Below are positions 1-13,632 of a stretch of DNA of 64,000 nt, piece after piece. A model generated the notes under the pieces. The model was not told the DNA's origin, made no database searches, and worked only from the letters and a program-made list of their open reading frames with translations. This stretch comes from Topomyia yanbarensis. Lineage: Eukaryota; Arthropoda; Insecta; Diptera; Culicidae. The translations under genes were made by a program, and so were the position numbers. Each line of letters starts with the position of its first letter. Position 1 is the stretch's first letter. The DNA lies in assembly GCF_030247195.1 (NCBI RefSeq), contig NC_080671.1:65285412-65349411 (forward strand), given 5' to 3'.

Positions 1-149
1 AATCATTCCAAACCATTTTCGACCACCACAACTGATTTTAATTACATGAGAGAATTACATATTACGTAATGAAGAATAAACATTTCAAAATCGATATTTC
101 GGACACCCTCCGATTTTTTTTCTGGATCCGCTCCTGGATATCGAAATTT
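1..149 (+). repeat. Dispersed repeat, ggcggatccag family, copy cut by window edge
   Basis: The first 149 bases match 31,200-31,349 almost base for base, including the run from aatcattccaaacc to the terminal ctggatccgctcc. The complete copy at 31,171-31,349 has short inverted ends of the form GGCGGAWCCAG, so this looks like a MITE-like element whose left end lies outside the window. Further copies or fragments are at 24,722, 36,545, 57,340 and 57,804. It has no coding capacity. I know the pattern as a common mosquito repeat but cannot name the family. Confidence 0.75.
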
Positions 150-924
150 CTATGTATACGATCCTTTATCGCGTGTGACCACGAATAGTGCCTCTGGTTG
201 CGCTGGACATTTAATATTTTTTGTTTTTAATGTTTCATTTCGAAGGACGAATAAAGGCACTTAATCCTTTGCTAATTAGCCAGGAAAAGGTGTAAATATC
301 TTTGTTCCAACGCAAGAAGTGAGGTGTGATATTAACCTTCTTAACAACGTCACTCACCACAATTTACTTAGCCCCTTTAAATTGAAACGGTCTCAACGGT
401 TGTTCTCATTCCTTCTACTTTCAAGACTCAAAATGAGTCGACGGATAAAGGATAACTAAATGAATAATTTGATTGTCGTATAATTTTGAATCAGGTCAAA
501 ACCCAACTCTGCACGGTGGTCCTGGCCTTTTTAATATCTGCTATACATATTTAAATATACTGAAAACATTCATGTTGACAAGAAAAACACTATAAACTAC
601 AGCAGCGTTTCCCGGGATGCTTTTCATTACTGACTGTGTAATGGTTAGAATAGAACATAATAGAATAGAGAAGGTTAAACATAGATAATATATTTAATAA
701 TGAAGTCATACAATTCATTTATAATCTAGGTAAGGCTACAGACCTGAAACAATACTCACAAACCACGTAGACCTAAATTTAATACTTTTTACTTCTCTCC
801 CTCGTTCGTAGAATTCTGTGAAATTTTACCAAAACACCCCTGCTCACCCTTCCAAGTCAACATGGATTTTAAATTTAATTTGTTTAAAATGAGCAATTTG
901 TGAAAAACATTTTATAGGTACTGT
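150..924. other. Gene-free stretch, nothing recognised
   Basis: AT-rich DNA with no long open frame, no clear inverted ends and no similarity to the other repeats in the window. Confidence 0.5.
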
Positions 925-1775
925 TAAAATGAAGGGTGAACGGAATAAAATTGCATCACAAGAACAGGTTCGTCAAAATTCAACCGATCGTTTTCAAACT
1001 TTTAGGGAATAAAATAAAACATAGTTTCAAACTTTTTTCATGTTTGTTCGCTTCCTTATGATGTTTCCGGAATGCTTACTTCATGGTTGTCCAATATTTC
1101 TAAATTGGCTGCAATTTCGGTGCGTTGGAGCATTAAAATACTCTGGCACCAAATTCACCTCTTTGATTTTGTACCCCTCCAGAACAACTTTCGAGCAGTG
1201 GCAAGAAGCCCAATTCGGTCCTGAATAACAAACTTACTCAACGATGTCGAACTTATGACGAGCAGCAAAGAAAAGAAGCTCAGGAAGTTGCCGGAAATCT
1301 GCATTTACATAAGTCTCGTCATCCGCGACGACACAATGCGGTTTCGGCAACAGTGCAGAGCTCCAAATACTTGAATTCCTTACTATATTCTGATATTCAC
1401 TGCGATTCGGTGTCTTTTGGACTTTGTACGTGTCCTTCACGTTCTTTACATCCCGCACAAATATTTTGATTAAATGCAATTTTTTCGCCAAGTCTCTCCC
1501 AGAACTATTGGGATTCCACTTGACAGCTTCGACTGCCCGTTGGTGATTCTTCACACGGTACAGAGATCCATTTCGGCGACTTTTTTCCTTCCTATCAACA
1601 GTCCAACGTTGTAGCGCTTTAAAATGCGACTTACTGTAAATTGGACCATTTCCAGCTTCTTGCGAAGGATATTCGGATTTTCCAAGTACCTGCGCAAAAT
1701 TTGTTTACGCCGCCTAACGGAAAAAAGTTACAGCGAATTTGTAAGTGATGCAATTTGATTCCGTTCGCCCTTTAC
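925..1775 (-). mobile_element. Degenerate ITmD37E (Tc1/mariner-superfamily) transposon
   Basis: Read on the minus strand, this stretch carries a broken transposase with the DDETYV catalytic signature. Short inverted sequences lie near both ends: the gggtgaacggaataaaattg motif near 929 is matched in reverse orientation near 1,741-1,770 (gggcgaacggaatcaaattg). These could be terminal or subterminal repeats; I could not fix the exact ends or a TA duplication. ITmD37E elements were described from mosquitoes. A second, plus-strand copy is at 54,774-57,338. This copy is clearly inactive. Confidence 0.7.
1030..1705 (-). pseudogene. ITmD37E transposase pseudogene
   Basis: The coding remnant of the element above. 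A 106-codon frame covers 1,234-1,554 and contains a helix-turn-helix-like basic part and the first catalytic Asp in ADDETYVNADF. Upstream (1,555-1,700) a second frame reads like the DNA-binding part (TVSRILKRYNVG). Downstream (1,030-1,230) another frame holds a remnant of the second catalytic block and the segment resembling VNLVPEYFNAP. The family enzyme is about 340-350 residues and cuts and rejoins element ends in the nucleus. Here the frame is broken at least twice. Assignment rests on motif resemblance, not on a search. Confidence 0.65.
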
Positions 1776-2164
1776 AAATAAACATTTTGGGTATATTTCC
1801 TGTTTTATATCAAACATCGACCTAAAAAGTTATTCATGCTATATGTCCATGGTTGCTCGAGCTAGTTACCAAAATTTACTAGCGGAAGTGCTGGTATGAT
1901 TGATTCCTGATGGAAGTGGAGAAGCTTGATCATATGAACACTTTTAAAATTCCATTCATATCTATTACGCATGAAATGTTCTCTGGACTATAATACAACA
2001 TCTTAAGCTATTTTATTGTCTTAAACAATTTTTTCTCCAATGTACTAAAAAGTAGTTTCAGGTGGCTCGAAACTAGTTCAAAAGAGTAGAACATTTTGCT
2101 ATAACTAATGCAAAGTGTTTGCAGCTGAACCGATTCGTTTGAAGAACATGACTTAAAATTAATA
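1776..2164. other. Gene-free stretch, nothing recognised
   Basis: AT-rich flank between the ITmD37E relic and the next MITE. No feature seen. Confidence 0.5.
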
Positions 2165-2990
2165 GTAGGGGAGACCGGGGCTCGTTTTCAGATTTCAATT
2201 TTTCCCGCTTTGATGTAGATAGATCTTGCAAAATAGAACACTCGACATGAAAGAGCAAACTGTTGACAACATCTCCATTTTTAGAGACAAAAATATGTGA
2301 CGCGGAAAACTAAGCAATCAAATGCAATTACTTCAAGGGTCCTTTTGGAACGTGCTGAATGTCTTTTCGAGAAAACTGTATATTAACCGGCATTTGCTAT
2401 TACATTTCAGTTTCAACACCCCGGTATTTTGACTTTGACGCGTACTCCCTATTGAAAAGTAAATTTTCGAAATTCTTCATGGCCGGAATAAATGTCTGCT
2501 ACATTTGCGAGGTACAAAAGAAAAAGATTTTCTTATTTTGGAATGAATCCCAGAAATAAAATTTTTTGATGTCTTTTTTGCACTGTATATAGTACCGCCA
2601 ACCTGCCCCGCGTGCGGCACCGCCAATTTACCCCTACCGCATATTTTATAAAAAACTATTTAAAAAATAACTTTTGTTTGTGGATATATGTAATATCTAT
2701 ACGAAAACTGAAAACTCTTTTCATGCGCTATCGAAAAATATAATCACTCGGGAAATAGATTGAAAATCACCCTAAATAACGCAAAGTATTTAAAATTTAG
2801 AAAATTTACTTGATATGCTCGAAAACACAATATCACCCACAACTTCGTTTTGCGACAAAAACACATTGGATAACGGGTTTCGCATAACTTGAGGTACACA
2901 AGAAGAGGCAGCGCTATATGTCTAATAGAAACAGAGAAAGGGTATTCCGCCAACTTACCACAATCGCCAACTATCCCCGGGCTCCCCTAC
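2165..2990. mobile_element. MITE with GTAGGGGAG termini
   Basis: The left end GTAGGGGAGACCGGGG is matched by the inverted right end (GTAGGGGAGCCCGGGG when reverse-complemented): 16 bp with one mismatch. The interior is non-coding and has internal ccgccaac/acccc motifs near 2,595-2,635 resembling the right end. Sequence after the left end (ccgctttgatgtagatag, then agcaaactgttgacaaca) recurs in diverged form at 43,540-43,615, so the element belongs to a dispersed family. No unambiguous target duplication was seen. Confidence 0.75.
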
Positions 2991-5189
2991 TTATGAGAAG
3001 GGCAAAAAATCAGGATGAAATCTATATGAACGTTCTCCCTTAACCATCGTAGACGACTCTACGTGGTTTATGAACGGCTCCTATTCATATGCTCAAATTC
3101 GAAAATATAAAACATGTTTCGCAAATCGTTCAGTAACATCTAAAAAAAGCTTTGGGAATAAATATACCGCAAAGCCTTTGATCATTTGCAATACACAGCG
3201 AATGAAGAAAGATAAATTCATACCAATAAAAAATTTATCATCTTTAGAAAACGAGAAAACTTGCAAATGCTATTGAAGCATGGAAATTGCAAAATTGATT
3301 TCCTTTCTAATGCCCAAACATAATCCATCTTGAATGATGGTTGTAATGCCAAATGAAGTATGCTATAGATTATCCTAATCATTTCAACTGACTGGAGCAC
3401 ATAAAGTTTCTACGTCGGCGAAGCATTTACTCGTTATTATAGAATTCGCACCACAATTGCTTTCATCTACCCTTAATAGACAGTCGATTGACCTTCGGGT
3501 ATGTATATGTATACAAGCATGCCAATTTCCCCCACATTTAAATGGGCATTGTGTTAAATTATATTGCTGAATTTGAAGCGCTAGAACCGAACGCTCGCGC
3601 CTCTTTGCCGTTGATTGGCATGTGGAAAATTAAACGTTTCCCCGTGCACCAATAGCCCCCACATTAGCGATTGGTGGCGTAATAGCCCTCGCAAATATTT
3701 CTCCAGCAGCGCGCGCCAGTCAGCCAGCCAGCGATTGAAATGTGTGATATGCGGGAATAGTCGAACGGCGACGTAGGATACGAATGTGGGGAAGATTCTC
3801 GCTCGACAGCTTGATCCTAGCAATTTCGGTTGTGATGTTCGGTTGCGCGAGAGCCGGGCGTCGCTAGTTTGGGTGGGGGTGCTGGCGAAATGTCATGTGC
3901 CCGCTTAGAATTGATTGACCAGCGGAAAATAGTAGCTCACGTCTGTGTGTTTCCCAGAACGGCCACCACGGCAGTCGCTTCCGTTCTCTGTCAAGTTCTG
4001 ATGCAATTGAAGATGGGGATCATGTACTTAGCGTGATGGGTTGAGCTGCTGTGGTCCAATTTGTCAGTGGTTTCGGGAATTTTACCGATTATTCCCGTTG
4101 AGCGTTACATTTGAGTGAAACCAATCTACGGATAATACCGTATGAGTTTCAGTGGAATGCTTTTGAACCTTTTCTTCCATGAAGTTGAAATGTGTGCTTA
4201 AATTACAGCTTTAAAATTGCCCTATTCAATGTTCGGTGACAGTGTGTTGTCGCTTATCGTCTATATTATTTCCGTGATACCGAACGCCACGTAAATACGT
4301 ACGCAAAAAAAATCATCAACCCACTGATTGGTTCATTACGACGGGATTATTGTTTCGTTTGAATGTTTGGCTTCTGAAACTCTTAACTGCATTCACATGC
4401 ACTGCTGTACACAACAGTACTCCAGTTTCATCGCGTTCGGTATTATCTACGTAAGCGCTGTCGAGATAATCGGGTGGAATCGATTTTCATGTTAAATGTG
4501 GATCGATTTTCATTATTCCAGTTGGTAGATACAATGCTCACTGCGCTCCATAAAGGATAAAATAAGATTGAACCTCAAACGATAATATCGGTAACCGAGG
4601 AAACATGCATTTCATAATCCTCATATTGACACTTAGTCGAGTAAAATTCAAATTACAAAAAAAATGAAGAATTGTGTACAGAGCACGACCACGGTGACAT
4701 TAAAAATGTAGTTTTTTTCAAGAGCGTGTAATATAATTCGCCAATGAATTTTAATCTTTTACAATTATCGACTCATATGCTAGCTTACTTAATTTCAATC
4801 TATCACAACTATCTACTCAAGCCCTAGCTTACTCTTTTGCTCCCATATGTTATAATTTGCTATAGACTCCCCCCATTGAAACATAATTAATGAAAGGTCA
4901 TTTGACAGTAACAAAATTTTAAAACCAAATACAACACCATGCTCTCTGCTATACTTTAAAACTAGTCAATTATTACAATTAATCATTTATCTCATTAGCT
5001 GATTGGCATTATTCAGCTAATCCATCTTGCAAAAATAGGCTGGTATATTCAAACAATATATTCAAAACGAGTAGCTCCATATTGAGGACTGTGATGAGGA
5101 AGCCCACGCTCGCCAAAGGAAATATTCAATTCTTCCACGAAATAAGAAATTTCTTTTTGAAAATAAAATTTTAAATTATGTATTAATGA
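2991..5189. other. Gene-free stretch with a GC-richer core at about 3,580-4,310
   Basis: Mostly AT-rich and unrecognised. The part from about 3,580 to 4,310 is less AT-biased and looks single-copy within the window, the kind of composition seen around mosquito promoters or untranslated exons. An 80-codon minus-strand frame at 3,581-3,823 resembles no family I know. I see no convincing TATA box, start context or splice pair, so no gene is called. Confidence 0.35.
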
Positions 5190-5513
5190 ACTTAAGTAAA
5201 CAATTTCAAGTATTTCTTATTCGATTAACAAATGAAATTATTTAATAAATTATAGTGCACAGTGGTCCAGAATGCAAATTTAGCAGGGTTTACTTTTACT
5301 AAAATAAAATGACTTAACCTTACATTATGTTTTGCAGAGTCGTTGTACTTTGCAAGTCCCTTCTTTTGGTTTAAATATTTAAGTTTGAACTTTTTGACGG
5401 TTCGAGATATAACTTGAAGTTGCAGAACTACAGATTTTAAACAAATATGCTGGAAACACGCAAGCTCTATCTTATATAGTTTCCATTGCACGACAAATCC
5501 AAATGTTATCTTC
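5190..5513. repeat. Old AT-rich repeat, related to 14,313-14,620
   Basis: The motif aagctctatctt with flanking sequence recurs near 6,045 and 14,510 (gctctatctcgaaccgtt). It is probably a decayed dispersed repeat into which the MITE at 5,514 inserted. No coding potential. Confidence 0.4.
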
Positions 5514-5985
5514 AGGGTGTTCCTTAAAAACGTTTTTATGTCTATAACTTTTGTAGTTTTTGTTTTACACTAAAGTAACCTTCGGACAACTTAATACTAT
5601 TTTAGGGCACATTATTTGCTTTAAAATAACAGCTACTAAACTTGTTCCGTTTCAAAGTTATGAGAACTTTGTTATAAAAATATAACTTTTTCAAATAGCA
5701 TTATCTTCGATTAGGACACTTAACATTAAATACCGTTTCTGTCAGATGAAAAAGCGTGCTTTATAGTATAGATCACCAAAAAATGGCAAATACGATATTT
5801 TTTTTGTCTTGCAATATTTACTAAAAAATAGGTTATTTTTGGCAAAAAGTACATATATAACGATCTAACGAGAGAAGCTAGAGGTTCGGTATACGGAGAC
5901 AAATATCTCAAAGTATTTCAAAAGTGATCTTGATGAAAAATCAAAACTGCAAAAGTTATATAAAACCTTTTTCAAGAAACACCCT
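5514..5985. mobile_element. 472-bp MITE with AGGGTGTT termini
   Basis: The left end AGGGTGTTCCTTAAAAACG and the reverse-complemented right end AGGGTGTTTCTTGAAAAAGG match over the outer part. Similarity continues inward through ttttat and ataacttttg, giving imperfect inverted ends of about 40 bp. The interior is non-coding and AT-rich. No clear target duplication was found. Confidence 0.7.
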
Positions 5986-7370
<1,385 letters not shown>

Positions 7371-7558
7371 TGTTTGACGGCGGAACTAGAATTTAAACTA
7401 TTACATGCTCAGTATGGCGGTTTATTTGATAATTATAAGCAGATTTGTTTTGAAATTTAAATTGGTATACACCACCATTCTATTCGTTACGTAATTTAAT
7501 ACACTTTTAAAACTCTATTTTAAATACATAGGGCAGTACTCAGACTGGATAAACTGGA

Positions 7559-8285
7559 GAGGAATTCCACGGGGAAATGGCCGACCATAAAAATCCACCA
7601 TCTCCGATTTTAACAAAAATTTGCAGCTATGTTTGGTTTATGAGTCTCCATGACTTCCACAGGTTATTAGACCATTTTGACTCAAGAGCTTTTTTTTAAA
7701 AGGGCGTATGTGTTTTTGCATGCACAATAAACAAACAATAATAATACGAAAACCATAATTTGTTCCGCAAAACTATTCGAGAATGAGTTGCAGGGCATTC
7801 ATTAATCTTTGTAAAAAAAATATACATTGAAAAAAAATTGTGCTTATTTTCAAAAAATTTATAATTTATATTTAAAATTGGAATTAAAAAAAACCATTTT
7901 TTTAATTTTTTATTTTTTGCCAGCGAAAACCTAAATAAAAAAAGAAATATTTTAAGTCTAATTTTATGATGGAGAAGTTATCAATAAAAACGTTTTTCTA
8001 ACAAAAAATTTGTACATGTTTTTCAATTCTATACTATGTTACAGACAAAAATATTTTTTTATAGAATGTGATTCCCAATGTCATTTCGAATCAAAATGCT
8101 CTTTACAAAAATCTTCGAAAATGTAGTCGTTTTCAAGATATTTTAAATTTTGTTTAGACAAAAAGTAATAACTCGTTAAATTACGCCCTTTTCATAAGTT
8201 ATTCGCGTTTCTCCATCAACAATCGTACGATTTTCATAATATTCATGATAAGTTCTACAACTTACCTTTTGACACCAAGATGATA
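7559..8285 (+). repeat. Left long inverted terminal repeat
   Basis: Runs from GAGGAATTCCAC inward to about acaccaagatgata. It pairs with 10,826-11,564, for example around aaagggcgtatgtgttttt, ttttcgctggcaaaa (in reverse) and cgtacgattttc. The pairing is imperfect, with many small indels in A/T runs, which shows age. Confidence 0.85.
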
Positions 8286-8395
8286 AGAGGATAATGTTAC
8301 AAGTTATAAGTCCGGTTTATAAAATCACTCGGTCATTTTTTATACTAAAATTTATTTCTTTCTATTATATACAATTCCTATCTTCTATATACACC

Positions 8396-10523
8396 TTAAC
8401 ACTTTGTTCGTTTATATATGCTAAAAATACTTGGTGTTTCGTCATTCGAAAACAGTTTCGCGGCAATTTTATTTTCTGAAATAGGAACAAAAGAGTGATA
8501 TTTCTGTGTACCTGGAATCATTTTTGTCTTCTGATACAGGCTACTCCATTCAGCTGCTCCCTGTTCGTATTCTTCTTGTGATACATAACAAAACGAATTT
8601 TTTGTTAATTGTTCGTTACTTTGCTGGTTAGCCCATTTATATAACTCTTCTGCACTTGTGATTGGATGTTCGTGTGCTATTGCTAAGCTCGCATTTCTTG
8701 CCATTCGTTTCAATGTCCCGCCAATTGCGTCACAGGGTCCTTTTCCATGAGAAGTTGCAAAAAAGTGCCACTCAGCTTCAATGTTATAATTAGTTTTATA
8801 TTTACAAAGACTAGCAAATTTTTTTTCTATTTTTGTATTGAGAAGCAGCTCCATCAGACATAAATATAGCCTTCTTTAATTGTATTTTTGGTTTTAGAAA
8901 AGTTAGTAACTTTGAAATGAATACCTGCACCGCGATTGTATCATGTTTTAGAACTTCGGATATTATTACAAAACATAATTTTTTTATTATTCCAGAGTCC
9001 ATATAATAAATAACAAACGGATGAATTGTAGCTTGATCATTGTTCCAATAACTACTCTGAGAAGCATCCTGCAAAACAAATGAATAATTCTCAGAAAAAT
9101 CACAAATTACTAAAACTTCGCCTATTTTTAAAGACGATTTTGATTCATTTAAAATAATAGACTGTTGATTTTTTATATAATCATGAGTTATCAATTTTTC
9201 CAACTTCTCACCAAAATATGTTACAAACTCATCAACTGGTTTGACGAGTGTTTCTAGATTACATCTATCGGTAGCAACCCATTGTTCGAAAGTTATTTCT
9301 CCAACACAACGTTCCTCCAATTCTTCCGAAAAATTGTGTTCAAACATTGAAAGATTTAGACAGCGGTCACATTCACGAAGATAACAATCTTTTGATCTTG
9401 ACGATGCACTACACAACATTTTTTCGAAATACAACTTGTAATCTTTTTCGAAAGAATATTTTTGTAGACTATGGAGCATTAAAATAATATTCTCGTGAAT
9501 CGTACAAACACAAATGTTATGAGAACTTGAACTTCCTAATAGCTTGCAATTCTTCGGTCTCAATGATGCAAATGAACTAAATCCAATAGTAAATTCACTA
9601 ATTTCCTTAAACCTATTAAAAGCCTCTTTCAATGAACAAATTAACAGACGTTTTTGTACATGTTGACGCTTACCATCCTTTTTCACAGAAACATGGTCGT
9701 TTAGCCCAGGCATGGCTCTGCTAATCTGGTCGCTATCATAGAACTCCAACACCGTGTTTTTTGTTTGTGAATCCAAAATATGAACCATCTTTTCGTTGTT
9801 GTTGTTCTTGTTGTTGTGATGTTTTCCTTCTGCTAACAACCTAGCTTGCGATACAATGTGTTTGTTTGCATGAAATTCATCCATTATCTTTTGATTTGAC
9901 CAAGATTTTGGTAAAATAGACAATAACCTTACTTGATCGTTTCTTGAACATCCTGAATCTGCAAATCTCTCTTTCAGTTGAGAAATTATATCATCAAGGT
10001 CAGCAGCTTTCGTTTTTAATAACTCCAGCTCATCATTTTCTACATTAAACCCGAATAAATGTTTTCGTATTCCATGTGAAATATTCGAATATTTACTATT
10101 GGAATAATTGACTTGTTGAAGCTTGTTTGGTGAAACATTGATTCCCAGGACTCCTTTATTGAATATTTCAATGTTATGTATTCTGGAATAATCCTGCACA
10201 TCGTTTTCCTGAGTAGATGCTGAGAAGATCAATGTAACCGATGATATGTCTACTGGATCATATCCTGAAGGTGATGATTGTGGTTCTGTAGTGTAGATGC
10301 TCGGTAACTGCAGATATTTTATATTGTCAGAATTGCATGCCTGCAACCTGCAAGTATCACATATAAAAACAGACTCATCCAATTGAATTTTACACTCTGT
10401 GGATTTTAAAATTTCAATATTTTTTTGCGTTACTTTGCGAAGCTTCGATGAACACCGTTTACTAGGAAATGGCTTACAACACCATAATAATTTGCTCTTG
10501 TTGACACCAAAACACCGTACTGA
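8396..10523 (-). CDS. DDE-type transposase-like protein, split by one frameshift
   Basis: Two overlapping frames make one protein: 8,811-10,382 (523 codons, open further upstream) and 8,396-8,854. The frame changes inside an A-run at about 8,817-8,826, just after SDGAASQYKN. The reading frame extends beyond 10,382 to an AG at 10,524-10,525, a plausible splice acceptor, so an upstream exon is likely. The N-terminal part has a Cys pattern (CCKP..C, then CDTC) suggesting zinc binding. In the long frame the Asp of CDFSENY (about residue 428) and the Asp of SDGA (about 510) are candidate catalytic residues; a third acidic residue probably lies in the downstream AEWHFF or HGKGPCD block. An Asn-rich run (NNKNNNN) is near residue 190. 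Lies between the long inverted termini. Expected role is nuclear transposition. Confidence 0.75.
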
Positions 10524-10825
10524 CTAAGTCTCTTTAATGTGTTAACCTATTTCAATGTAAAATATAGGTAAGTTTTAATACATGGTTCATACAGGTATCA
10601 ACTATTTTGCTTCAGAAAACATTGGCAGGTAAAATCTATGTCCTTCTATGGTTTCTCCAGAATAAAGAGTAATTTCAAATGTGCAACTTAAATAACGTAC
10701 AAATTGAACTATTATCCGAATATTATCAGCTTGGCGCTAAAAACAACATTTTTAGAGAATTCAATTCCTATGTAGTCAAATAATTTATTTTATTATTTTC
10801 CTGTAGTTTTTTAATGGTTCGTTAT

Positions 10826-11564
10826 ACCGTCATGGTGTAAAGAGGAAAGTTGTAGAATGTATTATGACTATTACGAAAATCGTACGATTGTTGATGGAGA
10901 AACACGAATAACTTATGAAAATGGCGTAATTTAACGAATTATTACTATTTGTCGAAACAAACTTTAAAATATCTTGAAAACGACTACATTTTCGAAGATT
11001 TCTGTAAAGAGCATTTTCATTTGAAACGACATTTAGAATCACAATCGATAAAAAAATATATTTTTGTATGTAAAATAGTACAGAATTGAAAAACATGTAC
11101 AAAGTTATTGTTAGAAAAACTTTTTTATTGATAACTTCTCCAACATGAAATTAGACTTAAAATGTTTCTTTTTTATTTAGGTTTTCGCTGGCAAAAAATA
11201 AAAAATTAAAAAAATGGGTTTTTTTTTAATTTCAATTTTTAATATAAATTATAATTTTTTTGAAAATCGGTACATTTTTTTTCAGTGTATATTTTTTTTT
11301 AAAAAAGATTAATGAATTCCCTGCAACGCATTCTCGAATAGTTTTGCTGTACAAATTATGGTTCTTGAACAATATTTTTTAGAATGTAGTGCACGCAAAA
11401 ACACATACGCCCTTTTAAAAAGTTGCCTTTGAGACAAAATGATTTGATTATCTCTTGAATATACTTGATTTCCCACATAGGCGCAACGTAAAAAGTTTCA
11501 TCAACAACGAAGATGGTCGGTCACGATTTTTTACAAAATTGGACGGCTCTTCGTGGAATTCCTC
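10826..11564 (-). repeat. Right long inverted terminal repeat
   Basis: Inverted partner of 7,559-8,285. Conserved landmarks include cgtacgattgttgatggaga, cttgaaaacgactacatttt and ggttttcgctggcaaaaaat. It ends in GTGGAATTCCTC at 11,564. Confidence 0.85.
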
Positions 11565-12231
11565 CTAGAAACATAATTTTAAGGCCACTAACGTTTCAGA
11601 AATGGTAGGAATTTTAAACAAAAAAGAACACCCGCTCAAACTACTGCTGAGAGTGTAAGTTCTAGTATCAAGTAAGTCAGTTTTATACTACAGACAATGA
11701 CACTTCCAGAAGCCAGTATGAATATGCCGATGAGTCTGTGTTAGGTGAAGTCTTGCAAAAGTTTTCGAAAGTTGTATTTATTTTGCCAATTTTTACAGAT
11801 TTGTGGATTTCTCAATAGTGTACTATTAAAACACAAATAAATTTAACAACCATTTGTTATTGGAAATTGTCTGAATCGAATCTTGGTCGCATTATAAAAA
11901 TCCATCAAAAATTAACAAAACTTTTTTTTCTGTTTTATCACATTTTCATAGTGTTTTCACAATAATACAGATAATTTGTACAGTTGAAATGCCAAAAAAT
12001 AATGGCAAATAATTTTGAAGTTGAGCTGTTCTGAATCGATTGATGATTAAGTGACGCTAATTTATCAGAAATTAACAGTGCTACAGTCGCTTAAAATTAT
12101 GCCACATTTGTGTAATGCGGATCTAATTTTAAATTTTAGTTTAACACCTAGCCCCAGGCCCATATAGACCCATACGAGTAAAGCATTTTCAATGCTAAAA
12201 AGTGAACCGCTAAGAATTCTGAGTATTGTAT
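11565..12231. other. Gene-free stretch, nothing recognised
   Basis: AT-rich. The motif taaagcattttcaatgcta near 12,180 recurs at about 36,833, so part of this is old repeat. Confidence 0.45.
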
Positions 12232-12376
12232 GTTACTATGTTTTAATTGCCGCAAGGTTCTACTGTATCGATTTTGTTGGCTATTTTCGGCAAATTTGAG
12301 ACTAAGAGAAACGAAAGCAATGAAATTGAAAGACGGATAGGTATTCTAGAGCGAATCAGTTATAAACTTAGAACGG
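12232..12376 (+). repeat. 55-bp direct repeat A followed by 85-bp block B
   Basis: Block A (12,232-12,286, starting gttactatgttttaattgcc) is nearly identical to 13,633-13,687. Immediately after it, block B (12,292-12,376, from aaatttgagactaag to cttagaacgg) is present in the opposite orientation after the second A copy (13,688-13,772). So the two loci read A-B and A-inverted B. Confidence 0.85.
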
Positions 12377-12634
12377 AAAACTAGGACTAGGCTGGCTCAT
12401 ATGGACATGATCGAATGGAAATGTGAAGAATTCTTTGCCTTCTGCTAAGTAGGAGTTAAGTGTTGCACCCAAGTCTACCGCATGGTCTATGGTAGAACAT
12501 AACTCATCATTATGTTTTACCGTCGACGCCCGCAAAAAATTCTTCACAAATCCTCGCCTAGAACGACCATGCGATCATTCTTCTCCCTTTCTGCTAGCAT
12601 CAAGCCGTGACGTATACATTCAATCGACACCAAG

Positions 12635-13481
12635 GGGCCATACACTAATTTCGTAAGGGCATATTGGGGGAGGGGGAGCTACAAAATATCTTAAAAATTC
12701 TTATCTGAGGGGGAGGGAGGGTTTGTCCTTTCTTACGTAATATCATAAAACAAATTTAAAAAATTAAATCCATAAGGAAAATATTATTTTTAATAAGAAA
12801 AAGGAACTATTTTCATTTGAACCATATAATCCTTGTATATCAAGCAATATGAGCATTTTTTTGGCTTTTGGTTGTACATTGTTCTGTTCGGGAACTGGAG
12901 TTACAATATGCCTTACAAGTTAAGAAGTGTTGATACCCTTCGTGTTGTTAGACCGAATTTGTCCTTTACAAACGTTCGATTCAAACCCGCAAGGTATCTG
13001 GAAAATGTTCTAACATGCGATTGTCAAAGATCTTGAATGTCGAATATTTCCAGAGCGTGATCTGTATTTTAATTCAAGAAAATTCGAAGATGGTTAACTC
13101 GGAGCTATGCGTACGATAAGCGTCACAGCTGGAACTCAGAATAAATTCATGCCAGAAGAGGTTATAAACTCTTTTAAATTCTACATCACAAGAAAATAGA
13201 TTCAAGGGAAGTGGAATGTAGCACATAGATCTAAATACGATCGAATTCTGCAAATGATTACAGTTAAATTTTGTCATGAGTTTTCTTGTAATAATTCTAT
13301 ACATATCGTTTTCGCTATCTAATTATTTGATGAATTAACAATTCGATTTTTTAATTACGATAATCATGATAAGATCTTATGTAGGAGGAGGGGAGTTCAC
13401 CAAAATCTTACGAACTCTTATCTGGGGGGAGGGGGAGGTTGAAAAGCTCTAAAAAAGCCTTACGTAATTAGTGTACGGCCC
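12635..13481. mobile_element. 847-bp MITE with CCAAG target duplication
   Basis: The ends GGGCCATACACTAATTTCG and, inverted, GGGCCGTACACTAATTACG match over about 25 bp with few differences. The element is flanked by CCAAG at 12,630-12,634 and 13,482-13,486, a 5-bp target duplication. G-rich subterminal tracts (gggggagggggag near 12,664; ggggggagggggagg near 13,424) sit inside the ends. The interior is non-coding. Confidence 0.85.
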
Positions 13482-13632
13482 CCAAGCTATCGGTGTCGCA
13501 CCGATCCTATTGTGATTGAACTACTTATTGATTTTTTCGTTCCGCACACACGGATGGCTAATAGCAATTAAAGACACAGCTCAGCTGGCAGAAATCGAAT
13601 TTTTGTCTACTTTTTTACAAACTAGTTTATAC

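Larger units (their letters stand above)
7559..11564 (-). mobile_element. About 4-kb DNA transposon with about 730-bp inverted terminal repeats
   Basis: Both ends begin GAGGAATTCCAC. The two long termini (7,559-8,285 and 10,826-11,564) are diverged inverted copies flanking a single long minus-strand gene. The gene encodes a DDE-type-looking protein of a kind found in many invertebrates as uncharacterised proteins, with the signature blocks CDFSENY, SDGAASQYKN and HGKGPCDAIGGT. I think it may belong with Sola-type elements, but that name is from memory and uncertain. The flanking 4-mers (tgga and ctag) do not match, so no target duplication is visible. The gene has one frameshift, so this copy is probably inactive or only recently dead. 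Confidence 0.8.

Noticed and set aside
7541..7564. Target duplication of the long-terminus transposon
   Set aside because: Flanking 4-mers do not match (tgga against ctag), so no duplication was claimed.
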